DNA of 64,000 nucleotides, from contig JAXQJY010000033.1 of the NCBI GenBank assembly GCA_037042185.1, positions 2,728,001 through 2,792,000 of the forward strand, given 5' to 3'. The notes beneath the pieces were generated by a model. It ran no database searches. It saw only the letters and a list, made by a program, of their open reading frames with translations, and was not told the DNA's origin. Made by a program: the position numbers and the translations under genes. Source of the stretch: Sordariomycetes sp. S80-01Y. Lineage: Eukaryota; Ascomycota; Sordariomycetes. Shown in pieces: positions 1-12,880 of this stretch (position 1 is the first letter of the stretch; the number at the start of each line of letters is the position of its first letter).

Positions 1-789
1 GATCAGTCGCTCCGCGGACGATCCGCTTGGCAACCTGGCTCCCACGTCACGACCACCATCTCCGCTGAGCTCATCGAGCAACGCTTCACAGCCTGCGCAA
101 AGCACAAACTATGGCCGCAAGCGACGCTCCACACCCAGTGGCCGGGTGAGGGAACCAGAGGTGATCCAGTATTTGATGCCTTCTATATGGCTAATGTACA
201 ATTCGAAGGCAATGGCGTCTATCAGCAAACCGCCGTCCAGACGGCTGGCAAAGCACTGCTTGAGAGGATTGGGAGGCGGGTTGTCCTCCTAGGCCACAGC
301 CAAGGAGGATCGATGCCACTCCTGATTGCGGATGTTATACCTGAGTTGGTAGAAGCGATTGTCTTAATCGAGCCGAAGGGCCCACCTTTTCAACAACCTT
401 TCGGGAGTGAGCCTGGAAGAGCTTGGGGACTGACGGATATCCCAATGACTTACGACCCCCCTCTTGCGGCGCCGACAGACTTTGTGACAGCAACGCACCC
501 GGCACCAGAAGAAGGATTGATCGACTGTGTTATCCAAGCAGACGACCCGCCGCCCAGGCAGTTAATCAATCTGGTAGACAAGCCTATCCTACTCATCACT
601 GGAGAAGCATCTTATCACGCACCGTATGATTACTGCACAGTCAAGTTCCTGCAACAAGCGGGATGTCACAAGACGGAATTCTACGAACTGGCAAAGATGG
701 GCGTCCACGGAAATGGACACATGCTGTTCATGGAGAAGAATAGTCAGGAGATACAAGCACTTGTACACAAGTGGATCCAGAAAGCCTAA
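1..789 (+). CDS. alpha/beta hydrolase, 5' end outside window
   Basis: The frame is open from the first base of the window through the TAA ending at 789, so the gene starts upstream and at least 262 residues are present. The nucleophile elbow GHSQGG is visible at about residues 97-102, with the Ser as expected nucleophile. It is followed by IVLIEPKGPPF and a C-terminal GNGHM segment that supplies a likely catalytic His. The N-terminal part (QWPGEGTRGDPVFDAFY) resembles fungal secreted or cytosolic esterase-like alpha/beta hydrolases. A Met at 187 lies inside this conserved stretch and is unlikely to be the true start. The substrate cannot be told. The gene ends 50 bp from the end of the convergent methyltransferase-like gene. 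Confidence 0.8.
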   Translation, partial: DQSLRGRSAWQPGSHVTTTISAELIEQRFTACAKHKLWPQATLHTQWPGEGTRGDPVFDAFYMANVQFEGNGVYQQTAVQTAGKALLERIGRRVVLLGHSQGGSMPLLIADVIPELVEAIVLIEPKGPPFQQPFGSEPGRAWGLTDIPMTYDPPLAAPTDFVTATHPAPEEGLIDCVIQADDPPPRQLINLVDKPILLITGEASYHAPYDYCTVKFLQQAGCHKTEFYELAKMGVHGNGHMLFMEKNSQEIQALVHKWIQKA

Positions 790-839
790 CCACCACATAC
801 CACGAGATGATAGAGATTTTGGAGCATAAGTATCTATTT

Positions 840-2033
840 CTATGGCTGTTTATCGGGGGCTCTGTCTCCTCTTTGGAAGACATACAGCGCTTCGTCTTTC
901 CCAGCAAAGCTAGGCAAGGGTATTTGGACGACCTTTACCCACTCCCTCTGTTCCTTCTCCATATACTCATCCATAGTCATGCCCTTGAAGCCTGTGTAGC
1001 CATTTCGGTTCTGTGTTCCAACGACAGCAATCGTATCTCCCTTGTATGCGTTGACAAGGTTCCGTGTGAAGCCTCCTTCTGAGCCTCCACCAACGCCTCC
1101 TCCGACGACTGGATACACCAGCAACAAGACCATGTCCTTCCCGTCGCCATGTTTCTTCAGCCACTTCACTCCGTCCGATATGGTTGTATCATTCACCCAA
1201 TTGACCCGCCACTCGCTTTGCATGTTGTCTACGGGGTGCACCTTCAGGCCGTATCGCCTCAACATGAAAGTCCAATACCCGTTACCAGATCCCATGTCCG
1301 CCACCTCCCTCCCATCAGCCAGGAACTTTAGAATCTCCAGACTCTCGTGTGAAGGCGTGGCACAACCAAAGTGATGCATGAAGATAGGCAGTATATGATG
1401 GCTAGCGGCTCTCCGTTCTGACGAGGGACAAGGACCACACCACTCCAGGTTACGGCATGACCACGCCCAAAAGTCGAAATAGGGGTTAGCACTTGGAGGT
1501 TTCTTGGATTTCGGGATAATTAGCTTCGGGAGCGCCGGATGAAGGAATCGTCCGTCCACGAGATGTGCTGCGGCTTCTGCGCGTATGGATTCTTTCTTGG
1601 CGTTGGTGCTGAAGTTCTTTAGAGAGGAGGCCGTGACTGTCGCAGGGGCGAAGATTGAAACGTAGGCATCGACATCTGCCCTCAGAGGAGGACCCTTCTG
1701 ATGAACAGCGTGGTCAGTCTATTGATTCTTGCAACAACAATAAGTATCTGCTCAACTCACTGGCGTGCCATCCTCCGAGTGGTACCAGGAGTGGAGGCCA
1801 TTCGCACCGCCCAGTCCAACAATGTGCTGAACTTGGGCGAGCTTCACACTGGTCATGGCATGATACGTGTAGGTATCCGGCTCCGGTAGATCAAGAAGGA
1901 CTCTGCTCGCGCTGTAGAGATCGTCCTTAGCCAACATCTCGTTCGCTCGCTGCTGGCGCTCGGAGTCATCAATAATCTCGTCTGGCTTGAATGACGGACT
2001 GCCCACGCAGTATGTGAACTTGCCGGGCGCCAT
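840..2033 (-). CDS. SAM-dependent methyltransferase-like protein
   Basis: Two exons, 2033-1761 and 1697-840, give 376 residues. The 63-bp intron has a GTGAGT donor, a CTGAC branch site and a CAG acceptor, and it joins the frames at phase 0. The second exon carries a glycine-rich motif I, ADMGSGNGYW (about residues 224-233), followed by VHPVDNMQSEW. This is the typical arrangement of a class I Rossmann methyltransferase: SAM-binding loop, then an acidic strand end. A Gly-rich loop VVGGGVGGGSEGG lies further on. Conserved hypothetical proteins of this type occur in filamentous fungi. The substrate (RNA, protein or small molecule) is not visible. There is no signal peptide or membrane segment, so a cytosolic or nuclear location is inferred. 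Confidence 0.75.
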
Positions 2034-3159
2034 GATTGCAGTCTCGATGCAACATTCAAATGTGGTGCACGCGACCGTAGTTTGTTATGTATCGTCTGAT
2101 GCTAGTTTGAGTGCGATTTGAATTGTAAGTAATTGAGGAATGACGTTGACGGTCCGATTGAGATGTCGCGCATGCGGGGCGGCGGGAAGTTCTCTGCGTG
2201 TACCACAGCAGTCTGTTGATTGAGATTAAACCTTCACTACCGACAAACAACTTGCGAGACTCCCATACATAAAAGTTGCGTCATTAAGTGAAAGTTCTCA
2301 TTGAGAGCCTTCTGGCTGTCCTTCTCACAACATTCAGTACTCTACGATAGTTCTTACATCAGCCACCCCTAGGAACCGTCGGTGCCTTAGCTTCCCGGGA
2401 CGAAGGTATGCGAATGTTTTCTCGGAATAACTAGAGAGGAAAATGAATTGAAGGGAAAAAAAGAAGGGGCGGGGAGAGGATAGGAAAGCAAGAAAGTTAG
2501 GTAAGAAGAGCCATTAACGAAAGTCTCACATGTCCACTGGCTCATTGAACAGTCACATCCTGCGTGATACAGACCGACGGCCTCTTTTGACTGTAAAGCG
2601 AGAAATAAAACAAAGCTACAAAAATGTAAGATAAGGCAAATGGTGGGGACACTATTCTCAATGTGACAGACTAGATATCGTGTCGCTCGCTCATGTGTTA
2701 CACCTAGGCGAGTAGCTCCTTAAGGACTTGTCTTTTGCACAAGGTGCGAGCCAGCGGCCCCTTTTCCATTCCCTGTACATGCCCCCAGAAAAGAAGCGGT
2801 AAGTCTACAGCTCGAATTCGCTGTGCTGTATCCTTGGCTGCTTCAATAAATAATACTTAATCTCGAAACATGAATAGGCTGCAATTAAAATCTCATCGAC
2901 CTAGGCTCCCTGTTGACCTAACCGGTACCTGCTGATGTAGCGGTGCCTGTGCAAAGAGAGCTGGATCGAAGTCTAACGTGTACTAAGGCCATTCAATTGC
3001 AGACGTTGCAGTAACGGAAGAAACATTACCATTTGAAGTGAAATGTAACATTTCTTTATGAAACTGGTGGTAGAATAGGCAGAACAGAGTGAAGGGGCAA
3101 TGGAACTCGCTCAAAGCCAACAATATATTTGACAATAGACCACGAACATGCAATCCAAA
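2034..3159. other. intergenic region, no gene seen
   Basis: It contains the promoter side of the methyltransferase-like gene and the upstream flank of the tRNA-Tyr pair. Only short unsupported reading frames are present, and I see no repeats or RNA genes. Confidence 0.6.
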
Positions 3160-3244
3160 CCCGGGGTCGTCTAGTTGGTTTATGGCGTCGGACTGTAAAT
3201 GCGCTGTTATCCGAATGTCGTGGGTTCGACTCCCACCCGTGGGA
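3160..3244 (+). tRNA. tRNA-Tyr (GTA), first of two tandem copies, with intron
   Basis: A cloverleaf can be folded. The acceptor CCCGGGG pairs with CCGTGGG with one mismatch, and it has the C1:G72 pair expected of eukaryotic tRNA-Tyr. The D arm is at 3169-3186. The anticodon stem TCGGA/TCCGA is followed by the T arm GTGGG-TTCGACT-CCCAC. The anticodon GTA lies at 3195-3197. A 10-base intron (3199-3208) sits after position 37, the canonical site for nuclear tRNA introns. A pol III terminator TTTTT follows at 3249-3253. Confidence 0.88.
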
Positions 3245-3314
3245 AATCTTTTTGCCTTTTACCCGAGCTTTTTTGATGAAAGTATATAAAGATCAATTTC
3301 TTAAACCGATGCAA

Positions 3315-3399
3315 CCCGGGGTCGTCTAGTTGGTTTATGGCGTCGGACTGTAAATGCGTTTCTATCCGAATGTCGTGGGTTCAACTCCCACCCGCGGGA
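3315..3399 (+). tRNA. tRNA-Tyr (GTA), second tandem copy, with intron
   Basis: A near-identical copy of the tRNA at 3160, starting 155 bp downstream. It has the same acceptor, D arm and GTA anticodon (3350-3352), and a 10-base intron at 3354-3363 whose second half differs from the first copy. The T loop is TTCAACT instead of TTCGACT, which is still acceptable. The T-run 3404-3408 is the likely terminator. The exons are almost unchanged while the intron differs, which suggests both copies are under selection. Confidence 0.87.
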
Positions 3400-3725
3400 T
3401 ATCTTTTTGCTGTTTCCTAGTGCGGTCTGGCCTTCTCAGCCGAGCTTAGCAGGTTTATCACTCTATCCTCTTTCACCACGCAAGCTTTTGGTCTCGGCTG
3501 AGTACTGGCTCAGCTATGGTGGGGTTGCCCATCAACGGTACCACAGTCAGAGGCGGGCGCAGCAGAGCTGAGTGTCAGCCGTGAGGTAGAACTCCGCGTC
3601 CAATCCCGAAACTTTAAACGTACATCCGTGATCCAACCTCATGATATCACGTCGCTTGAAATTTTTGTTACGACCGCAGCTGAGTTACAAGTGTCTGCCT
3701 GTGAGACAACTCCTGGCGGACAGGG
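3400..3725. other. intergenic region, promoter of the Zn2Cys6 gene
   Basis: It lies between tRNA-Tyr 2 and the zinc-cluster gene. No reading frame or repeat can be supported here. Confidence 0.5.
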
Positions 3726-5219
3726 ATGGCGACCACTGGGAGCCGACATTTACTGGCCTCAGCAGCATCAGCCAATACGCAGCTAGTCATCCGTCGCCGC
3801 CCAAGGCCTCGAAAAGGACATACAAAGTCAAGGAATGGATGTCTGACTTGCAAGGGTCGCAAAGTCAAATGCGACGAGTCTAAGCTGACATGCGGACCTT
3901 GTCGCCGTCTTGGGCTTATCTGTCAATACCCTTCCGACAACGTACGAGGCTCAGTTATAAGTGCACTGCAAATGCCTTTGACATCTTCACCAACGCAGTT
4001 CAGCCTCGAAGATCTGAGATTCTTTCATCATTTCCTCCTCAGCGCCTACCCGCCGCTTCCGATCGGGGGTTGGGCGGTATGGCAAGAAGTTGGCCAAATG
4101 TCCCACTGTGTAAGCCGCTGAATCCCCTCTCGGATGGATGACTTTGACGCCTAATGCAACCTTTATACAGTATGAATTCCTTGTACACGCCATGCTAGGT
4201 CTCGGGGCGTCACATTTGGGCTTGCTGGACCAAAAGGGGCACGCTAAGGAAGCTCTGAACCATCGGGTCCTAGCCATCAGGAGCTTAAACGAGCATATTG
4301 CGAAAGGAACACTCTCCACGGCCGATGGAGATGCTGCTTTTGCCGCTATGCTAGCCCTGACCTTCCAGTCTGGGTACATGTCGGATGGAATGACGGACTT
4401 TTTCGCTATGGTACGGGGTTGTGAGTGTCTGAGCCATCCAATCGTTATGGATCCATTTGATACGAGCAATATCTACAGGCTTTATTATCGGGTCTAGCCT
4501 AATTCCCGACTTTGAAGTATCGACCTTTAGGACCTTTGCACGCGAGTCGTACGTGCAGAAGGTCCTGGAGATCGTCAATGCTGAGACGCCAAACCAAGCG
4601 GTCGGAAGTGCTGTTGCCTCTGGTTTTTGCGCCAGCTTGAAGCGCTTGGCTGCTCTATGCAAGAGCGTTGCAGAGCTGGAGTACTTGGCTAGGTTGCAGA
4701 TAATCATGACATCTGCTGCTACGGATCCAGCCGAATGTAAGAAGAGCTCCAAAGATGGCGCCGCGGAACACAAGCACTAATGATGGCCTGGCAGGCTATC
4801 ACGAGCACTCCTTCCTATACGACAAGTTTGGTGAGCTGACAGCAGAGGAATTCGCTTCGTTCATGGACCCCAATAATCACGTATCTCGGCTCATTATGGC
4901 ACATTTGCTTGCCTTGGAATTTGTCATGACTCGAAAGGAAATGGGAACTGAGGACAACTCGGGGCTCAGGGTCGACATCCACCGGGAAGGTTATGACTGT
5001 CGCAAGCTCATGGCCATGGACTGGATCATCAAGATCCTGCGGAGCCTACCTCGGCATTACCACACGTACGCAGGGTGGCTGGCCAACTTTGTTCGGGGGC
5101 TTCCATCTTGCACCAACAACTTGGACGAGGTATGGCAGCCTTTTCTTCTACATAAAGACGCCGTTACTGCTCCCAAAATCGATGGAATTGAGCATCTCGA
5201 GCCAGTGGGTTGCGAGTAA
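3726..5219 (+). CDS. Zn2Cys6 transcription factor
   Basis: Four exons, 3726-4109, 4171-4420, 4479-4736 and 4795-5219, encode 438 residues. The binuclear zinc cluster is complete: Cys39, 42, 49, 56, 59 and 66 (C-x2-C-x6-C-x6-C-x2-C-x6-C), with a basic stretch RRRPRPRKGH before it. The remainder (FLVHAMLGLGASHL, DFFAMVRGC, LTAEEFASFMDPNNHV) matches the middle region of Upc2/sterol-uptake-type and related fungal regulators. The introns (61, 58 and 58 bp) carry GTAAGC, GTGAGT and GTAAGA donors, and each restores a family-typical sequence such as MVRGC. It is a nuclear DNA-binding regulator with unknown targets. The gene is tail-to-tail with the RTA1 gene, 184 bp away. Confidence 0.88.
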
Positions 5220-5403
5220 GAAAATAAAGAAGTAGGTTCACAATGTATTAACTGCTAAATTCTATGAATACTGCAATTTTCACAGCCTTAATAAACTCAT
5301 ATCTTGTTCCCAAGTCAACTTTCGAGCTACTACGCCGTCATCATAGGCTATCATGGCAATCAAGCATGTTCCTCTGGGTGAAAATTGTCCGAACATTACG
5401 CTC

Positions 5404-6372
5404 TTACGCACCGACCAACTCGGTTGAGGCAGAGGACTTTGGAGCCCGATGCAACCGCCAAGCGCCGTGTTTGCCAAGGTATCGGCTGGGGTGGAAGACA
5501 CAGAAAATGGCAATAGCTGGAACCATTGGGAGCGCCTCGAACACCCAGAAGAGCCACTCATTTCGGAAAGCGTACCCGTTCATTCCCTCGGCAAATTCGA
5601 CGACGCGGAAGATACAGCGAACCTTTTGGTGTGTTAGTACTCAGTGCTGAAGGTAGATGAGACGAGCCCATTCACATACCATGATGAGTATGCAGGAGAC
5701 ATACACAGCCAGCACGAGCTTCCTCCAACCGATCGGTGCGTCTGGGACTTCATGTCGGTTACCGAGCACGTGGAATCGACGAAAGACGCAGAGAAAGAGG
5801 GAGAACGCAACGAATTGGAAGGATAGGCCAGCTATGAGAACATATCGTCCAATGCGTTCCTCCTCCCCCGTCCAGTCATTGGAGCTGGCAATGCCAGAAC
5901 CGCCACCCTGGACAAGAAAGGCAACAATATCGCAGCAGACAAATATCGGTGTCAAGCGGTGTCCGGGGATCTTAAGGACTCGTTGGTGCTCGGCTGGCAG
6001 AACGGCGAGGATAAGGCGGCTGATGAGCATGTAGTTGGCGGCGGCGATGAAAACGGGTGCGAGGACCGTCATAGTAAGCGTCATGACAAATGGCCCCTGG
6101 AGCACTCGTCAGCACCTTGAATTCTAGCCAAGCTTATGAGGACTCAAACTTACAATCTCCGAAGGGTTCTTGACCGAGTACACCCGTGCAATATAGGCTG
6201 CAACTTCGATGGCGGCGCCTACCACGATAACAGAAAAGTACCAGGCGCGGTACTTAATGAGTGTCATGTAAGTTATAGCAAAGAAAACAATACCATATAC
6301 AACAGCGCCAATAACGGCAAGAGGGAAGGAGGGATTGTACATCCAAACGGATGTTTGCTCGTTACTGGCCAT
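5404..6372 (-). CDS. RTA1-family membrane protein (lipid-translocating exporter-like)
   Basis: Three exons, 6372-6154, 6096-5680 and 5622-5404, encode 284 residues. Both introns are 57 bp: GTAAGT/CAG for the first, GTATGT with a perfect TACTAAC branch and AAG acceptor for the second. The start MASNEQTSVWMYNPSFPL is family-typical. An in-frame upstream Met at 6456 is less likely. About seven hydrophobic segments are seen, and the hallmark VRCIFRVVEFAEGMNGY spans the second splice junction and is followed by EWLFWVFEALPM. RTA1 proteins sit in fungal membranes and are linked to sterol or sphingolipid stress and resistance to toxic lipids. The exact transport role is unproven. Confidence 0.9.
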
Positions 6373-8050
6373 TACAATGAGTTCCAAGACGGAGTAGGTA
6401 CTGAAAAAGATGAAAATACGATGTTGGTCGGATTTAATAAAGAGAAGTGTCTCCAAAATTCACAGACTTTGGCATGGACTACACCCTCTTTTATGCTCAA
6501 GCTCCCAATGATATACATACCGTATGTAAGCTCAACGATATGGGAACCGCAGTCTCGACGTATGCATCGGATTCAATACGCGACGCCCACGTACACGTTG
6601 CGGCAGTACCCGCCATGATGGCCACGCAATCGATTCCCCTTTTCAGTAAGAGACAAGAGCAGAGTGAAATATGACATTGCACAAACTCTTGGGCGAGGCG
6701 CCAATCTGTCTGTCTCTGAGACGCCTGGGTCGGATCTCGAGCGGCAGTCAACGTTATGTGTGCCAACGAATGCGAGTGCCAATCATGTAGCGAGTTTCAC
6801 CCCAGCCTTAGAGGTCTCGTTTTCCTCGGATAGAAGAACGGGATTATGTGGGCCAAACGCTAAACCGAAGGCTGAGCGGGAAGGAGGCTGAGGAGCCGAA
6901 AATGGCGGTAACAACCAATGGCGATGCCGCGTCGGATTAGACACGATGACAGCTAACCACCTGTCCTACCGTCCTGCAGAAAGGACCAATAGAAACGGGA
7001 AGCGCAGCAGGAAGCTTTGGACAGGTAATGTCCAGGGGTTGTGCTTCAGATTTACAGAGATGAAGTCCTTTGCACATACATCGCTTGAGCGTGAGAGAAC
7101 GTCCTGCGCAACGACCCACAATCAACTCGTTGCAACAGGAGCATTCTGGTGCATAGCATCAGAGCGTAATCCTATTCCAACTCTTCGAAAGAATGACGCC
7201 ACCATATCGAATACTTAGCGATATGTTAAGTGCGATACCACTCCTTTCAGAATGTGCTTTCTGTTACTGAAGCATTGTCATCACCTAAAACCATCTTCTC
7301 CCATAGTACCTGAACATACTCCCCACTGGCATAAGATGGCGGCACCCAACTCAGTACATCTTGGGCAATATGAAGAGAATGAAATGCACTTGCGTTGATG
7401 CTGACATACACCGGGTCTGCAACGAGCCCCATGAGTCCGTGAGATATACTCGCATTTCCGAGGTCTTCTACTAAGTAGTAGTCTAGTCTAGCAGCACCAA
7501 TGTTGGCACTCGGCCAAACGCTTCAGGACAGCAACATCCATTGTTCGCCTTGAACCCTTGCTATGGATTCTTCACGTCTCTCATCATTTAGGTTCGGATC
7601 TTGCTCAAAGGAAGGAGGTTCTTTAAGATTTGGCATCTACGGTCCGACCCATCTTGACATCCCGGTATCCGATTGTGGTGACGCTGGTATTCTCCAGGCT
7701 CCAGGTGAAATAAGAAAGATTGCTACATTGGAAACTATTCGGTCTCCAGGGGGGATAGATGTTTTCAGTGTCGCACCAAGACGCAGTAAGAGCTAGTTGG
7801 GTAAATTAGTGCGTTCCAACTCTCTGTTCAAACTGCTAATGTTGGCCAATACCGAGCCTTTTTACCAGCTTAGGAAACTAGTGTCTGATTGATACATGTG
7901 AAATTGACTGCCTTTGTGACTGTACAGTCCGGTCTAACGAGATCTCCCGCCTTCTAGGGTAATGGTAAACAGTCGTGGGCACCTACTTCTTTCACATTTA
8001 CATACAAATATATATTATAATAGAAGTGCTGCCATCAACAATTCACGAGC
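6373..8050. other. intergenic region with weak coding remnants
   Basis: Lies between the RTA1 gene and tRNA-Gly. The only stretch with protein-like composition is on the minus strand at 7247-7522 and is listed separately. No repeats or RNA genes are seen. Confidence 0.45.
7247..7522 (-). other. possible coding fragment, unidentified
   Basis: The minus-strand frame is open from 7522 to a stop at 7247, about 91 codons, with the first Met at 7432. The predicted residues (ARLDYYLVEDLGNASISHG, then VLSWVPPSYASGEYV) look protein-like, not random. A CTGCTAG acceptor-like site lies near 7473, so this could be a terminal exon or a relic of a gene. I recognise no family and could not find a convincing upstream exon. 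Confidence 0.2.
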
Positions 8051-8132
8051 GCGTGATTGGTTTAGTGGTAAAATTCTCCGTTGCCATACGAGTAACGTCG
8101 GGGAGCCCTGGGTTCGATTCCCAGATCACGCA
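8051..8132 (+). tRNA. tRNA-Gly (GCC) with 11-base intron
   Basis: The acceptor GCGTGAT pairs perfectly with ATCACGC, with an A discriminator. The D-arm segment is GTTTAGTGG. The anticodon stem CTCCG/CGGGG includes one T-G pair, and the T arm is CTGGG-TTCGATT-CCCAG. The anticodon GCC is at 8083-8085. The loop is interrupted by 11 bases (8087-8097) after position 37, where nuclear tRNA introns belong. The T-run 8137-8141 follows as terminator. Confidence 0.88.
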
Positions 8133-8546
8133 TTTATTTTTGATCTTTCTTGCTATTATTTTTGCTTTTCTTCTTTTTGCACTTCTCAGAACAAGGCACT
8201 GGCCATGGTATCCTGATATCTAGACCTATTCTAAAGAACTGGATGAATTAGTGTGGAAGTGGTTGAGTCTTATCTATGGCAGCATATGTAAGGTAAGGTA
8301 AGGTAGGTAGTTCGGACGTGCTCCGCTTTTATTTGCACTCAACGCGTGAATCTCGAGACGCGTCGCCCACCACCACCACCACCACCCCTCCTCGTCTTCA
8401 AGTCTAGTCGCATCTAACACCTGTGCTTTGGATTCACCTGAGCTCGCTTCGATTTTCCCTCTCGCTTGGAGGTGAGATGGCCTTGGCCAGAAATCGCGGG
8501 CCATAGATCCTGTCTGGAGTTATCGCAATCCTATCTGAACGCCGCG
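8133..8546. other. smc5 upstream region with two short microsatellites
   Basis: A TAAGG-type pentamer repeat lies at about 8288-8310. A CCA trinucleotide run lies near 8366-8387, about 160 bp before the smc5 start codon. The smc5 frame stays open back to an upstream ATG at 8466, so a longer N-terminus is possible. Confidence 0.6.
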
Positions 8547-12092
<3,546 letters not shown>

Positions 12093-12880
12093 GACAACTG
12101 TCGTGAAGCGTACCATGAACGCTAACGCGCACAATAATTATGTCACGAGTAGACGAGGGTCACGAGCATCTTGGTAGACATATGTCACCTCATCGGGATT
12201 ATATGCACTAACGAGACGGCTTCACCGCTGACAATATCCGATGATAGATAAGTGATCTTCCGAGCTATTTCATGTAAACATTGGCCATGTCATCCGTATT
12301 CCACTTGCAGAAATGAACCAAACACGCTCAACGCACATATGTGTTGACTTCGAAAAAAAAAACACGAGAAGTTAAGAAACACAAAACCGCCGGAACGGGA
12401 TAAGATGCCACTTCCCAAAGCACGGAGCATCAAGCCCGCCGGAAAGCTACATTGAAGAAGAGAAAAGGCCATAGTCCACTTTTCCCATTCCCACACGCCG
12501 AGTAGGCGGCACGTACTTATACTTTACATCATTCGTCTCTCCGAGAATGGCGGGAGGTGTGAGCATCCTCCACTTTTGCTGGGCCCGTGAGGTAGCGTTG
12601 TGACATCTGCAGGGCCTGATCGTTGAAATAAAATGACCAGGAGAGGGAAAGCGCCATGCTCAGCAGGGTCGTAAGGATAGCTCCATGGAGCCGTTGTGAA
12701 TAGAAATTAGGCGTCGTCATTGAACGAGTGTGGTGATAAACCCGAACTCCATTTCGCCCACACGAACAACTAAAGATTACAATAGTTGACAGGGAAATCA
12801 AACAAACACCGGACGTTCAGAAACGAGCGGCGTTGGGTATAAATGCGTCGTGAATGCATATCCAAGTGACGGGTATCCGC
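12093..12880. other. convergent 3' flanks of smc5 and tea1
   Basis: This is shared downstream sequence of two convergent genes. A short A-run lies near 12352-12361. Small open frames on the minus strand show no recognisable product. Confidence 0.55.

Noticed and set aside
3089-3329. Two 66-codon frames
   Set aside because: They cover the first tRNA-Tyr gene and its flanks and are not protein-like.
7962-8223. Two frames of about 83 codons
   Set aside because: They run across the tRNA-Gly gene and are explained by it.
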